Shown here one piece after another: positions 22,345 to 31,702 of a DNA stretch of 64,000 nt (its first letter is position 1; each line of letters begins with the position of its first letter). The notes under the pieces are model-generated. The model worked only from the letters and a program-made list of their open reading frames with translations, searched no databases and was not told the DNA's origin. A program made the translations under genes and the position numbers. Origin of the DNA: Geodermatophilaceae bacterium URHB0062 (GTDB lineage: Bacteria; Actinomycetota; Actinomycetes; Mycobacteriales; Geodermatophilaceae); assembly GCA_000620185.1 (NCBI GenBank), contig JHVO01000005.1, positions 248,001 through 312,000 on the forward strand, read 5' to 3'.

Positions 22345-23763
22345 ATGGCACTGGTTGCCGGGATCGACTCGTCGACCCAGGCCTGCAAGGTCGTCGTCCG
22401 CGACGCCGGCTCCGGTGAGCTGGTCCGCGAGGGCCGGGCGCCGCACCCCGACGGCACCGAGGTGGACCCGGCGGCCTGGGACGACGCCCTGCGGCAGGCC
22501 CTCACCGAGGCCGGCGGTCTGGACGACGTGGCCGCGGTCGCCGTCGGCGGTCAGCAGCACGGCATGGTCTGCCTCGACGAGGACGGCGAGGTCGTGCGCC
22601 CCGCGCTGCTGTGGAACGACACCCGCTCCGCGCGGGCCGCCACCGACCTGATCGAGGAGCTCGGCGGGGGAGCGGCCGGTCGGCAGGCGTGGGCCGACGC
22701 CGTCGGGCTGGTGCCGGTCGCCTCGTTCACCGTCACGAAGCTGCGCTGGCTGGCCGAGCACGAGCCGGCCAGCGCGGGGCGGACGGCGGCGGTCTGCCTG
22801 CCGCACGACTGGCTGACCTGGCGGCTGGCCGGTGCTCCCGCGCTCGACCGGCTGGTCACCGACCGGGGCGACGCGAGCGGCACCGGTTACTGGTCGCCCG
22901 ACCAGGAGGCCTACCGGCCCGACCTGCTGGAGCGTGCGTTCGGGCGGACGCCGGTGCTGCCCCGGGTGCTGGGCCCGGCGGAGGAGGCCGGACGGGTCGC
23001 CGGCGGCGGTGCCGTGCTCGGCCCGGGCACGGGCGACAACGCCGCCGCGGCGCTCGGGATCAACGCCGAGCCCGGCGACGTCGTCCTCTCGATCGGCACG
23101 TCCGGGGTGGTCTCCACGGTCTCCACCACGCCGAGCGCCGACCCGTCGGGCACGGTCGCCGGTTTCGCCGACGCGACCGGCAACTTCCTGCCGCTGGTGG
23201 TCACGCTCAACGCGGCGCGGGTGCTCGACGCGACCGCCCGGCTGCTCGGGGTCGACCACGACGAGCTGTCGCGGCTGGCGCTGACCGCGCCGGCCGGCTC
23301 CGGCGGGCTCGTCCTGGTGCCCTACCTGGAGGGGGAGCGGACCCCGGACCGCCCGGACTCCACGGGTGCGCTGCACGGTCTCACGCTGGCCACCTCGGAC
23401 CCGGCGCACCTGGCCAGGGCAGCCGTGGAAGGGCTGCTCTGCGGGCTGGCCGACGGACTGGAGGCGATCGCCGCGCAGGGCAACCCGGTCCGCCGGGTGC
23501 TCCTCGTCGGCGGTGGCGCCCGCTCGGAGGCGGTCCGCCGGCTGGCGCCCGCCGTCCTCGGGGTGCCCGTCCTGGTACCGCCGCCGGGAGAGTACGTCGC
23601 CGACGGCGCGGCCCGCCAGGCCGCCTGGGTGCTCGCCGGCGGGGACACCCCGCCGGTCTGGCCGGCGACCACCACGCAGACCTACGAGGCCGATCCGGTG
23701 CCCTTCGTGCGCGAGCGGTACGCCGAGGTCCGCGAGCTCACGGCCGCGCGAAAGACGTATTAG
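22345..23763 (+). CDS. xylB: Xylulokinase
   Basis: A 472-residue FGGY-family sugar kinase that phosphorylates D-xylulose to xylulose 5-phosphate. The N-terminal phosphate loop is [15 protein letters not shown] at residues 6-20. Other family marks are [34 protein letters not shown] and the C-terminal ATP site [16 protein letters not shown]. It is the second gene of the xylose operon. A hairpin terminator lies about 150 bp downstream. Confidence 0.95.
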   Translation: MALVAGIDSSTQACKVVVRDAGSGELVREGRAPHPDGTEVDPAAWDDALRQALTEAGGLDDVAAVAVGGQQHGMVCLDEDGEVVRPALLWNDTRSARAATDLIEELGGGAAGRQAWADAVGLVPVASFTVTKLRWLAEHEPASAGRTAAVCLPHDWLTWRLAGAPALDRLVTDRGDASGTGYWSPDQEAYRPDLLERAFGRTPVLPRVLGPAEEAGRVAGGGAVLGPGTGDNAAAALGINAEPGDVVLSIGTSGVVSTVSTTPSADPSGTVAGFADATGNFLPLVVTLNAARVLDATARLLGVDHDELSRLALTAPAGSGGLVLVPYLEGERTPDRPDSTGALHGLTLATSDPAHLARAAVEGLLCGLADGLEAIAAQGNPVRRVLLVGGGARSEAVRRLAPAVLGVPVLVPPPGEYVADGAARQAAWVLAGGDTPPVWPATTTQTYEADPVPFVRERYAEVRELTAARKTY

Positions 23764-23915
23764 ACGATCGGTTGCGGAAGGTCGAGAACCGTCGCATCCT
23801 GTGCGCGGGCGCCAGCCCCGGGGGAGACCCGGGTGAGCTCGCCCGCCAAACTTCTGCGGAGAAGGCGCGGACTCCGGTTTCGGACAGCAGGACCTAGGGC
23901 AATTGCCGCGCAACC

Positions 23916-23952
23916 GGCCCCGGCGTGGTCGTCAAACCCCCGCGCCGGGGCC
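23916..23952. terminator. Hairpin terminator between xylB and a convergent MFS gene
   Basis: A 10-bp perfect stem (GGCCCCGGCG with CGCCGGGGCC) encloses a 17-base loop. It lies in the 222-bp convergent gap 23764-23985. The rest of that gap holds only a small CCCGGG-N5-CCCGGG hairpin at 23817-23833; I see no gene or riboswitch there. Confidence 0.7.
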
Positions 23953-23985
23953 GTGTCCTGTCCGGCCCGGGTCCGCCGCGTCCGC

Positions 23986-25224
23986 TCAGCGGACGAGCGG
24001 GTCCAGGGAGGGGATGCGCCGGAGCCACAGCGCGAGCACCCCGGTGACCACGACGAGCCCACCGGCGAGCAGGACGACCCCGGGCCACCCGCCCACCGAC
24101 CAGGCGTGCCCGGTGACGCTGCCGAAGACCGACGACCCGAGGTAGTAGGCGAACAGGTAGAGCGACGCCGCCTGCCCGGCGGCGACGCCACCGGCGTGGG
24201 CACGCGTGGGTACCCAGCCGCTCGTCACGCCGTGGACGGCGAAGAAACCGGCGGTCATCACGGCCACCCCGAGGACGACGACCGGCAGGGAACCCGAGAG
24301 CGTGATCAGCAGCCCGGCCGCGAAGATCGCGCAGGCGATGGGCACGACGGCCCGCCGGGAGAAGCGGTCCGCCAGCCGGCCGGAGAGCATGGAGCCGAGC
24401 GTCCCGACGGGGTAGACGAGGAAGACGAGCCCGGCCGCGCCGAGCCCGAGGTCGAACGGCGCGGAGGTGAGCCGGAAGCCCAGTGCGTTGAAGACTGCCA
24501 CGAAGGCGCCGATCGAGCAGGCACCGATGGCGTAGAGCGCCAGCAGCGCGGGATCGCCCAGCGCACGCCGCATCATGGAGACCAGGGCTCCGGCGCTCGC
24601 CGGAACGGGGACGAAGCTGCGCGACGCCGGCAGCAGCACGCCGACAGCGACGGCGCAGACCAGGCCGATGGCGGCGACGGCCGCCAGGGCCCACCGCCAG
24701 CTCGCGACGTCGGCGATCGGCCCGGTGACCAGGCGGCCGGTCATCCCGCCGATCGCGGTAGCGCCGATGTACAGGCCGGCGGCCCGCGCATGGGTGCTCG
24801 GGTGGAGTTCCTCGCGCAGGTAGGCGGTCGCCACCGCGGGCAGCCCGGCCAGCGTGACGCCCTGCAGCAGGCGCAGCCCCAGGAGAACCGGCCACGTCGG
24901 TGCGAGAGCACAGGCCACGCCGACCACCGCCGACGCCGTCAGCGAGAGGTGGATGAGCCGGGTCCGGCCCACGACCTCGGAGAGCGGGCCGGCCACGAGC
25001 AGGGCGACCCCGAGACCGATCGTGGTCAGCGAGACCGACAGCGTGCTCTGTGCCGCGGTGATCGAGAAGACGCGGGGGAACTCGGGCAGCAGCGCCTGGG
25101 TGCTGTAGATCAGGGCGAACGTCGCCACCCCGGCGGCGGACAGCGCGACGGTGATCCGCCGGTAGCCGGCGTCGCCGACCTGGTAACCGGCCGGGGGAGC
25201 GGTGGCCGGTGCGGTCGTGCTCAC
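23986..25224 (-). CDS. MFS transporter, YnfM-like exporter
   Basis: A 412-residue membrane protein with about 12 helices. The N-terminal half has the DHA1-type pattern STQALLPEFPRVFSI, then LVAGPLSEVVGRTRLI between helices 2 and 3. It is typical of small-molecule or sugar exporters. The GTG at 25224 is used because longer readings have no proper start in this frame. The GTG overlaps the stop of a 20-codon upstream reading frame with a better ribosome site, so translation may be coupled. The gene is divergent from a LysR regulator, its likely controller. The substrate is unknown. Confidence 0.85.
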   Translation of the reverse strand: MSTTAPATAPPAGYQVGDAGYRRITVALSAAGVATFALIYSTQALLPEFPRVFSITAAQSTLSVSLTTIGLGVALLVAGPLSEVVGRTRLIHLSLTASAVVGVACALAPTWPVLLGLRLLQGVTLAGLPAVATAYLREELHPSTHARAAGLYIGATAIGGMTGRLVTGPIADVASWRWALAAVAAIGLVCAVAVGVLLPASRSFVPVPASAGALVSMMRRALGDPALLALYAIGACSIGAFVAVFNALGFRLTSAPFDLGLGAAGLVFLVYPVGTLGSMLSGRLADRFSRRAVVPIACAIFAAGLLITLSGSLPVVVLGVAVMTAGFFAVHGVTSGWVPTRAHAGGVAAGQAASLYLFAYYLGSSVFGSVTGHAWSVGGWPGVVLLAGGLVVVTGVLALWLRRIPSLDPLVR

Positions 25225-25283
25225 GAGGCGCGCATCCGCAAGGCATTGGAACTGCTCGCCCCGGAATCGTTCGGTGCACTCAT
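25221..25283 (-). CDS. Possible 20-residue leader peptide ahead of the MFS gene
   Basis: A short reading frame (MSAPNDSGASSSNALRMRAS) starts with ATG at 25283. It has ACTGGAGTGG about six bases upstream and ends with TGA in a GTGA overlap with the MFS start. The MFS gene itself lacks a clear Shine-Dalgarno. This may be a translation-coupling leader rather than a functional peptide. It is too short to judge from composition. Confidence 0.35.
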   Translation of the reverse strand: MSAPNDSGASSSNALRMRAS

Positions 25284-25360
25284 GACCACTCCAGTGGACT
25301 CCTCGGAATCCATACTGGAAAGGTCCGTTCCCGACCCACACCGAGAGGCTGAGCGTATCG

Positions 25361-26272
25361 ATGGTCGACGTGCGTGAGGCGCGTTACTTCGTCGCGGTCG
25401 CCGAGGAGCTGCACTTCGGCCGGGCCGCCGAACGGCTGCACATGTCGCAGCCGCCGCTGAGCCAGGCGATCAAGACCCTTGAACACCGGCTCGGCGTGAC
25501 CCTGCTGCACCGCACGACCCGCGAGGTGACGCTCACCGCCGCGGGAGCGGTCTTCCTCGACGCCTGCCGGACTCTGATCGGAGCGTCGACCGCGGCCGAC
25601 GCCGCCGTCCGGCAGGCCGCCGACGGTCAGGCCGGGGAACTGCGCATCGGGGTGGTGACCTCCTCCTTCAGCGATCCGCTGCCGCGGATCCTCGAGCTGT
25701 TCCAGCGGGCCCACCCCCGGGTCGACGTCCGGGTCGAGGAGGTCGACACCCGGGTCGCCGTCCAGTCGGTGCACCGCCGCGAGCTCGACGTCGCGCTCGT
25801 CCGTCAGCTCGCGACGCCGCCGGGCCTGGAGCGGGTCACCCTGCACCGGGAGCCGTTCGTGCTCGCCGTGCCGGCGGCCTGGGCGGACGCCGCCGACGAG
25901 CCGTGGGACCTGGCGCGGGCCGCGGAGCTGCCCTGGGTCTGGCTGCCGCGGCGCATCTCACCCGACTACCACGACGAAGTCGTGGCATCCTGCCGCGCGG
26001 CCGGCTTCGCCCCCGACGCGCGGCACCTCGCCCGGTCGATCAACAGCCAGCTCGCCATGGTCGGGTGCGGGCTCGGCGTCGCCCTGGTGCCGGGAGGGGT
26101 GGCCCGTCGGCCGGAGCGCGCCGACGACGCACGCGTCCGGTTCGTCCGGCTCGAGCACCCCGCCACCATCGAGCTGTCCGCCGTCTGGCGCCCCGAGACC
26201 AGCCCCCTCGTCGAGGGGTTCGTGCACAGCGCGCGGGCCGCCATCTCCGAGGGCGGCGCGGCGCACTCCTGA
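25361..26272 (+). CDS. LysR family transcriptional regulator
   Basis: A 303-residue LysR-type regulator. The winged HTH is at residues 1-60 (MVDVREARYFVAVAEELHFGRAAERLHMSQPPLSQAI, split here only by wording). The rest is a periplasmic-binding-like effector domain, in the BenM/CatM-like length class. It is divergent from the MFS exporter gene across about 136 bp, which contains an inverted CCAGT-N18-ACTGG (25291-25318) that could be a binding site. It could also act on the aromatic operon that begins 262 bp downstream on the same strand. Confidence 0.9.
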   Translation: MVDVREARYFVAVAEELHFGRAAERLHMSQPPLSQAIKTLEHRLGVTLLHRTTREVTLTAAGAVFLDACRTLIGASTAADAAVRQAADGQAGELRIGVVTSSFSDPLPRILELFQRAHPRVDVRVEEVDTRVAVQSVHRRELDVALVRQLATPPGLERVTLHREPFVLAVPAAWADAADEPWDLARAAELPWVWLPRRISPDYHDEVVASCRAAGFAPDARHLARSINSQLAMVGCGLGVALVPGGVARRPERADDARVRFVRLEHPATIELSAVWRPETSPLVEGFVHSARAAISEGGAAHS

Positions 26273-26533
26273 GCGGGCCGCTCGTCGCCGTCGCGACTCC
26301 CGTCCGTTCGACCATCGGATTCCCGCTGACCGGAAAAACCGAGCCGGACGGCTGAATCCGTCCCGCGGATGGTCATTACAACCGCCACGTTCGCGCATGC
26401 AGCACGCCCGGCGCACAGGTGGGGAGCGGGGGATGAGTGCTTCGGTCACCGCGGCTCGGCTCCGCGGGCGGCGAGTCCGCATCCCACTGACGCGCGACAC
26501 CAGGGTCCCCATGTGTCCTGTCGAGGAGGGGTA

Positions 26534-28060
26534 ATGGCAACGGACAGTTCGGCGCGTGACGCACGGACGGGTACGGCCGTGCCGGAAGGGCCCACCGCGG
26601 ACAACGAGGTGCTGCTCGACGACCATCGCGGCGGCCACCCGGTGGTGCCGTACCGGGCCATGTGGGCGCTGCTGCTGCTCGGCTGGGTGGCGAGCTACGC
26701 CGACCGGACCCTCACCGGGCCGATCGTCGCCTGGATGATCCAGAACAAGGCCGGCTTCATCGGCGACTCCGCCAACCCGGCGGCGCTCGGCGGCCTGGTC
26801 GGTTCCATGTTCTTCCTCGGCTACATGCTCACCCAGTACCCGGGCGGCCGGCTGGGTGACCGCTACGGCCACCGCGAGATGATCATCCTCTCGCTGGTCT
26901 GGGCCGGCCTGCTGACCGCGGTCTCCGGCATCGCGGCGGGCCTGGTGTTCTTCGTCGCCGCACGTGTGCTCACCGGGCTCGGCGAGGGCGTCTTCTACTC
27001 CAACGACCGCACCCTGATCATCAACCACACCCCGCCGGAGAAGCGGACCCTCGGTCTCGGTGTGGTGATCACCGGCCTGTCGATCGGGCTCACGGTGGGC
27101 ATCATCTTCACCCCGATCCTGGCCGACTGGGGCCAGTCCATGGGCATGGGCAAGAACGGCTGGCAGCTGCCGTTCTTCGTCTTCGCCGCACTGAGCATCG
27201 TGGTGGCCGCCGCGATCTACGTCTTCTTCCGCGGCAAGCTCGGCGGGGCCATGCACATGGGCCCCCCGTTGGGCCAGCTGATCAAGTTCGCGGTGCCGAC
27301 CGCCGTCGTCATCGTGCTGCTCTTCCTGGCCGCCGAGAAGCTGCACTGGAAGGAGTGGGTGACCGCGGTCGTCGCGGGCCTGATCGCCGCCGTGTACATC
27401 GGCGTGATCGTCCGCGGTGTGCAGCGGAGCGGCCGCGGGCCGGTCCTGCTCAACCGCAACATCTGGCTGGTCTACATCGCCTACATCGCGATCCTCTACA
27501 ACCTGTGGTTCTTCAGCTTCTGGTCGGTGCAGATCGTCAAGGAAGCGGCCCACAGCAGCCTCGTGGCCGCCGGGCTGACCGCGGCGTTCAACGCCGGCGC
27601 CGGCATCCTCGGCTTCCCCGCCGGTGGATGGCTGGCCGACCGGGCGATCCGCACGGGCGGCTCGCGCAAGACCCTCGCCCTGGTCTGCACGGCCGTGTAC
27701 TCCGTCCTGGCGGCGCTCTTCGGCTGGAGCATCTCCGGCGACAACACGCCCTCGCTGCTGCTGCTCGGGCTCCTGCTGTTCACCTCCGGCCTGTTCTTCA
27801 ACGCCCTCCAGCCGATCGTGCAGGGCATGACCGGTGACATGGTGCCTGCCGCGGAGCGTGGCGCGGCCTTCGGCATGCTGAACCTGGTGTCCGAGATCGG
27901 GGCGGTGGCCAGCCCGGTCGTCAGCGGCATCGTCCACGACGCCACGGGCAGCTGGGCCCCGGGCGTGTTCGTCGCCGTCGGGATCATGGTCGTCTCCTTC
28001 TTCCTCTACCTGATGGTCGACGAGGCGCCGGCCCGCCACGAGGATCCGATCCCGGCCTGA
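26534..28060 (+). CDS. MFS transporter, probable aromatic acid importer
   Basis: A 508-residue membrane protein with about 12 helices of the anion:cation symporter type. The motif GGRLGDRYGHREM lies between helices 2 and 3, and ARVLTGLGEGVFYSNDRTLI is typical of this family. A long hydrophilic N-terminus of about 40 residues precedes helix 1. The ATG at 26534 follows GAGGAGGGG. It is the first gene of the vanA-vanB-pobA unit, so vanillate or 4-hydroxybenzoate are the likely cargo; this is inferred from position. The 261-bp region upstream must hold the operon promoter but shows no clear operator. Confidence 0.85.
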   Translation: MATDSSARDARTGTAVPEGPTADNEVLLDDHRGGHPVVPYRAMWALLLLGWVASYADRTLTGPIVAWMIQNKAGFIGDSANPAALGGLVGSMFFLGYMLTQYPGGRLGDRYGHREMIILSLVWAGLLTAVSGIAAGLVFFVAARVLTGLGEGVFYSNDRTLIINHTPPEKRTLGLGVVITGLSIGLTVGIIFTPILADWGQSMGMGKNGWQLPFFVFAALSIVVAAAIYVFFRGKLGGAMHMGPPLGQLIKFAVPTAVVIVLLFLAAEKLHWKEWVTAVVAGLIAAVYIGVIVRGVQRSGRGPVLLNRNIWLVYIAYIAILYNLWFFSFWSVQIVKEAAHSSLVAAGLTAAFNAGAGILGFPAGGWLADRAIRTGGSRKTLALVCTAVYSVLAALFGWSISGDNTPSLLLLGLLLFTSGLFFNALQPIVQGMTGDMVPAAERGAAFGMLNLVSEIGAVASPVVSGIVHDATGSWAPGVFVAVGIMVVSFFLYLMVDEAPARHEDPIPA

Positions 28061-28116
28061 CTTCGACAGCCCCGCAACCCACGACGAACCGGCGGTTCCG
28101 CCGGACGGAGGAAAGA

Positions 28117-29394
28117 ATGTCGACACCTCTGCCGTCCACGTCTGCCGCGCAGACGGGTCACGCCACCTTCCGCCACTTCCCCCTGAACGCCTGGTTCGCC
28201 GCGGCGTGGGACCACGAGGTGGGCCGCAACCTGCTCGCCAAGACGATCGCCGGCAAGCCGATCGTCATGTACCGGACGACGAAGGGTCGCGCGGTCGCCC
28301 TGGCCGACGCGTGCTGGCACCGTCTGTCCCCGCTGTCGATGGGCAAGCTGCGGGGCGAGGACGAGATCATGTGCGGCTACCACGGCATCTGCTACGACGC
28401 CGACGGCCGCGCCACTTTCATGCCGGCCCAGGAGACGATCAACCCGAGCGCCACCGTGCACTCGTACCCGGTGGTCGAGAAGTACCGGTACGTGTGGGTA
28501 TGGACCGGCGACCCGGCCTTGGCCGACGAGTCGCTGGTCCCCGACCTGCACATGAACGACTCGCCGGACTGGGCGGGCGACGGCAAGACGATCCACGTCA
28601 ACTGCAGCTACCAGCTGATCATCGACAACCTGATGGACCTCACGCACGAGCAGTTCGTGCACGGGTCGAGCATCGGCCACGAGTCGCTGTCCGAGTCCGA
28701 CTTCGAGGTCACCCACGACGAGCGCACGGTGACCGTCACCAAGTGGATGCACGGCATCGAGCCGCCGCCCTTCTGGAAGCGCAACCTGCAGGACCGGTTC
28801 CCCGACTACGAGGGGCTGGTCGACCGGTGGCAGATCATCACGTACACGGCGCCCTCCACGGTGACGATCGACGTCGGCGTCGCCAAGGCCGGCACCGGTG
28901 CACCCGAGGGCGACCGCAGCCAGGGCGTCACTGGCACGGTCATCAACACGATGACCCCGGAGACGGACAGCACCTGCTTCTACCTGTGGGCCTTCGCCCG
29001 TGACTGGTGCCTGGACAAGCAGGTGATCACGACGCGGCTGCGCGAGGGCGTCTCGGGCGTCTTCTTCGAGGACGAGGTCATGCTGGAGGCCCAGCAGCGG
29101 GGCATCGAGGCCAACCCCGGGTACGACTTCTACAACCTCAACATCGACGCGGGCAGCATGTGGACCCGCCGGGTCGTGCAGCGGCTGATCGACGCCGAGC
29201 GCGGCACCGACGTCGAGGAGACGACGGAGCGTGCCGGGAACGCCGCGGTGGCGATGACTGCAGTGACCGAGGCCGCGAATGCGGCCGGCGCCAACGACAC
29301 CCCGAACGGGACCGGCCTGGCCGCCGAGGTCGAGGAGGGCGTCGCCCGGCATCGCGAGCAGCCCACCGTCGGCCTCATGGGCCGCGGTCTCTGA
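28117..29394 (+). CDS. vanA: Vanillate O-demethylase oxygenase subunit (Rieske oxygenase)
   Basis: A 425-residue Rieske non-haem iron oxygenase. With VanB it oxidatively removes the methoxy group of vanillate, giving protocatechuate and formaldehyde. The [2Fe-2S] ligands are Cys66, His68, Cys86 and His89 (ACWHR and MCGYHG). The catalytic iron site is DNLMDLTHEQFVH, with Asp174, His177 and His182. It is about 60-70 residues longer than usual VanA because of an Ala/Glu/Thr-rich C-terminal tail after about residue 362. The ATG at 28117 follows GGAGGAAAG. It lies 15 bp before vanB. Confidence 0.9.
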   Translation: MSTPLPSTSAAQTGHATFRHFPLNAWFAAAWDHEVGRNLLAKTIAGKPIVMYRTTKGRAVALADACWHRLSPLSMGKLRGEDEIMCGYHGICYDADGRATFMPAQETINPSATVHSYPVVEKYRYVWVWTGDPALADESLVPDLHMNDSPDWAGDGKTIHVNCSYQLIIDNLMDLTHEQFVHGSSIGHESLSESDFEVTHDERTVTVTKWMHGIEPPPFWKRNLQDRFPDYEGLVDRWQIITYTAPSTVTIDVGVAKAGTGAPEGDRSQGVTGTVINTMTPETDSTCFYLWAFARDWCLDKQVITTRLREGVSGVFFEDEVMLEAQQRGIEANPGYDFYNLNIDAGSMWTRRVVQRLIDAERGTDVEETTERAGNAAVAMTAVTEAANAAGANDTPNGTGLAAEVEEGVARHREQPTVGLMGRGL

Positions 29395-29409
29395 CGCCGG
29401 GAGCACGTC

Positions 29410-30420
29410 ATGGCAGCGACGACTCACAAACGGTGGCGCAAGGCCCGCGTGCTCGACGTGTGCGAGGTCGCCGAGCACGTGCGGCAGGTCGTGCTCGAGC
29501 CCGAGTACCTGGAGGCGCCGGCTCCGCCCGGGAGCCACATCGACATCGGCGTGTACGTCAACGGGCGGGCCGACATCCGTTCGTACTCCGTGGTCGGGAT
29601 GGGCGCCTACGGCAACGAGCTCATGCTCGGCGTGCAGCTGGCCCGGCAGAGCCGCGGTGGCTCGGCCTTCATGCACGCGCTCCGGCGCGGGCAGGAGGTG
29701 CAGATCACCCAGCCGCTGCAGAACTTCCCCCTCAACTACGGCAAGCCCGGCTACGTGCTGGCCGCCGGCGGGATCGGCATCACCGCCCTCGTCGCGATGG
29801 GCAAGGCACTCAAGGTGCGCGGCGCTGACTACCGGTTCGTCTACGGCGCGCGCTCCCGGTCGCTCATGGCGTTCGTCGACGACCTCGTCGCCGAGCACGG
29901 GGACCGGATGGACCTGCGCATCGACGCCGACGGCAGCTCCCTGGACGTCCCCGCGCTCGTGGACGGCGTCCCCGAGGGCGGCGAGCTCTACGTGTGCGGG
30001 CCCACGCCGATGCTCGACGCGATCAAGGCGGCCTGGGCGAAGGCCGGACGGCGTCCGGCCGACCTGCGGTTCGAGACCTTCGGGAGCAGCGGGCGCTTCG
30101 CGCCCGAGCCGTTCACCGTCAAGATCCCGCGACTCGGCCTGGAGACGGTGGTGTCGCACGACGTCTCGATGCTGGAGGCGCTCGAGGCCTGCGGCGCCGA
30201 CCTGATGTTCGACTGCCGCCGTGGGGAATGCGGCCTCTGCCAGGTCAAGGTGCTGGAGCTCGAGGGCGTCATCGACCACCGGGACGTCTTCCTCAGTGAC
30301 GCCCAGCACGAGGTCAACGACCGGCTGCAGTCCTGCGTCTCCCGGGTGGTCAGCCCCCGCACCGGGGGCCTCAGCGGAGCCGACGGGCAGCCCGCCGCCG
30401 TGACCATCGACGTCCCGTGA
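29410..30420 (+). CDS. vanB: Vanillate O-demethylase reductase subunit
   Basis: A 336-residue electron-transfer protein that passes electrons from NAD(P)H to VanA. It has an N-terminal flavin domain (IRSYSVVGMG), a nucleotide-binding domain (VLAAGGIGITALVAMGKAL, and ELYVCGPTPMLDAIK), and a C-terminal plant-type ferredoxin. The [2Fe-2S] cysteines are Cys269, Cys274, Cys277 and Cys309. This domain order matches the phthalate dioxygenase reductase class. It sits between vanA and pobA in one operon. Confidence 0.92.
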   Translation: MAATTHKRWRKARVLDVCEVAEHVRQVVLEPEYLEAPAPPGSHIDIGVYVNGRADIRSYSVVGMGAYGNELMLGVQLARQSRGGSAFMHALRRGQEVQITQPLQNFPLNYGKPGYVLAAGGIGITALVAMGKALKVRGADYRFVYGARSRSLMAFVDDLVAEHGDRMDLRIDADGSSLDVPALVDGVPEGGELYVCGPTPMLDAIKAAWAKAGRRPADLRFETFGSSGRFAPEPFTVKIPRLGLETVVSHDVSMLEALEACGADLMFDCRRGECGLCQVKVLELEGVIDHRDVFLSDAQHEVNDRLQSCVSRVVSPRTGGLSGADGQPAAVTIDVP

Positions 30421-30496
30421 TCGTCGTCCTCGCCCCTCCGGACGCCCCAGAGGTTTGACGCGCCTCGGCGCGGTCCGTCTCGAGCAAGGAGGCAGC

Positions 30497-31672
30497 ATGC
30501 GCACGCAGGTCGGCATCGTCGGAGCGGGCCCGGCCGGGCTCATGCTCTCGCACCTGTTGCACCAGCGAGGGGTGGACTCGGTGGTGGTGGACCTGCGCGG
30601 GCGGCAGGAGATCGAGGAGACGATCAAGGCCGGGATCCTCGAGCAGGGCACGGTGGACCTGCTGCGCCAGACCGGGCTCGGCGACCGGATGAACCGGGAC
30701 GGGTTCGTCCACCACGGGATCAACCTCGCCTTCTCCGGGGGCATCCACCGGATCAACCTCTACGAGCTGACCGGCGGCCGGTCGGTGATGGTCTACGCCC
30801 AGCACGAGGTGCTCATCGACCTGATCGCCAAGCGCCTCGCCGACGGCGGGGACCTCCGGTTCGGCGTCAGCGACACCCAGGTCGAGGGGCTGGAGACCGA
30901 GCAATCGACGATCCGGTTCACCCACGAGGGCGAGCAGCAGACGCTGGAGTGCGACTTCGTCATCGGGGCCGACGGGTCACGCACCTACAGCCGGTTCCTC
31001 ATCCCGGAGGGGACGATCCGCAAGGACTTCTTCCGGCAGTACCCATTCGCCTGGTTCGGGATCCTGGCCGAGGCGCCCCCGTCGTCCGACGAGCTCATCT
31101 ACGCCCACTCCGAGCGCGGCTTCGTCCTCATCTCCACCCGGTCGCCGAGCGTGCAGCGCATGTACTTCCAGTGCGACCCGGCCACGAACATCGACGACTG
31201 GCCCGACGACCGCATCTGGGAGGAGTTCGACGCCCGGCTCTCGCCGTCCGGCACGGGGGTCACGCCGGGGCCGATCTTCCGCAAGGACGTGCTCCAGTTC
31301 CGCAGTTTCGTGTGCGAGCCGATGCAGTACGGCCGCCTGTTCCTGGCCGGCGACGCCGCGCACACCGTGCCGCCCACCGGGGCCAAGGGGATGAACCTCG
31401 CGATCGCCGACGTGCACGTCCTGGACCGCGCACTGGGGGCCTACTACTCCAGCAAGGACACCGGACTGCTCGACGCCTACACCCAGACCGCGCTGCGGAG
31501 GATCTGGCGCGGGCAGTGGTTCTCGTTCTGGATGACGTCGATGCTGCACCGCTTCTCCGACGCCACCGACTTCGACCTGCGACGCCAGCTGGCCGAGCTG
31601 GAGCTGGTCACCAGCAGCCCCACGGCCGCCAAGAATCTCGCCGAGAACTACGTCGGACTTCCGCTGACCTGA
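30497..31672 (+). CDS. pobA: 4-Hydroxybenzoate 3-monooxygenase
   Basis: A 391-residue FAD enzyme that hydroxylates 4-hydroxybenzoate to protocatechuate. The FAD-binding GAGPAG is at residues 9-14. The second FAD motif GDAAHTVPPTGAKGMNLAIADVHVL is near residue 285, and the DG motif is VIGADGSRTYSR. The length is standard for PobA. The ATG at 30497 follows AAGGAGGC. It ends the aromatic operon and converges with a dehydratase gene. VanAB and PobA give the same product, but no classical pca genes are in the window. Confidence 0.94.
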   Translation: MRTQVGIVGAGPAGLMLSHLLHQRGVDSVVVDLRGRQEIEETIKAGILEQGTVDLLRQTGLGDRMNRDGFVHHGINLAFSGGIHRINLYELTGGRSVMVYAQHEVLIDLIAKRLADGGDLRFGVSDTQVEGLETEQSTIRFTHEGEQQTLECDFVIGADGSRTYSRFLIPEGTIRKDFFRQYPFAWFGILAEAPPSSDELIYAHSERGFVLISTRSPSVQRMYFQCDPATNIDDWPDDRIWEEFDARLSPSGTGVTPGPIFRKDVLQFRSFVCEPMQYGRLFLAGDAAHTVPPTGAKGMNLAIADVHVLDRALGAYYSSKDTGLLDAYTQTALRRIWRGQWFSFWMTSMLHRFSDATDFDLRRQLAELELVTSSPTAAKNLAENYVGLPLT

Positions 31673-31702
31673 GGGCAGCAGTTGCGGCAGATCCGCCGTC
31701 GG

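Noticed and set aside
23821-23840. Third copy of the 72-bp intercistronic repeat, suggested by GGTGAGCTCGCCC
   Set aside because: Only a short GAGCTC-containing stretch matches; the conserved end blocks are absent.
23764-23985. Possible riboswitch or small RNA in the xylB-MFS gap, suggested by several G-rich hairpins
   Set aside because: The gap lies between convergent gene ends, and the sequence fits no riboswitch core I can recall. A terminator explains the main hairpin.
31673-31702. Terminator between pobA and the convergent dehydratase
   Set aside because: The 30-bp gap shows no convincing stem.
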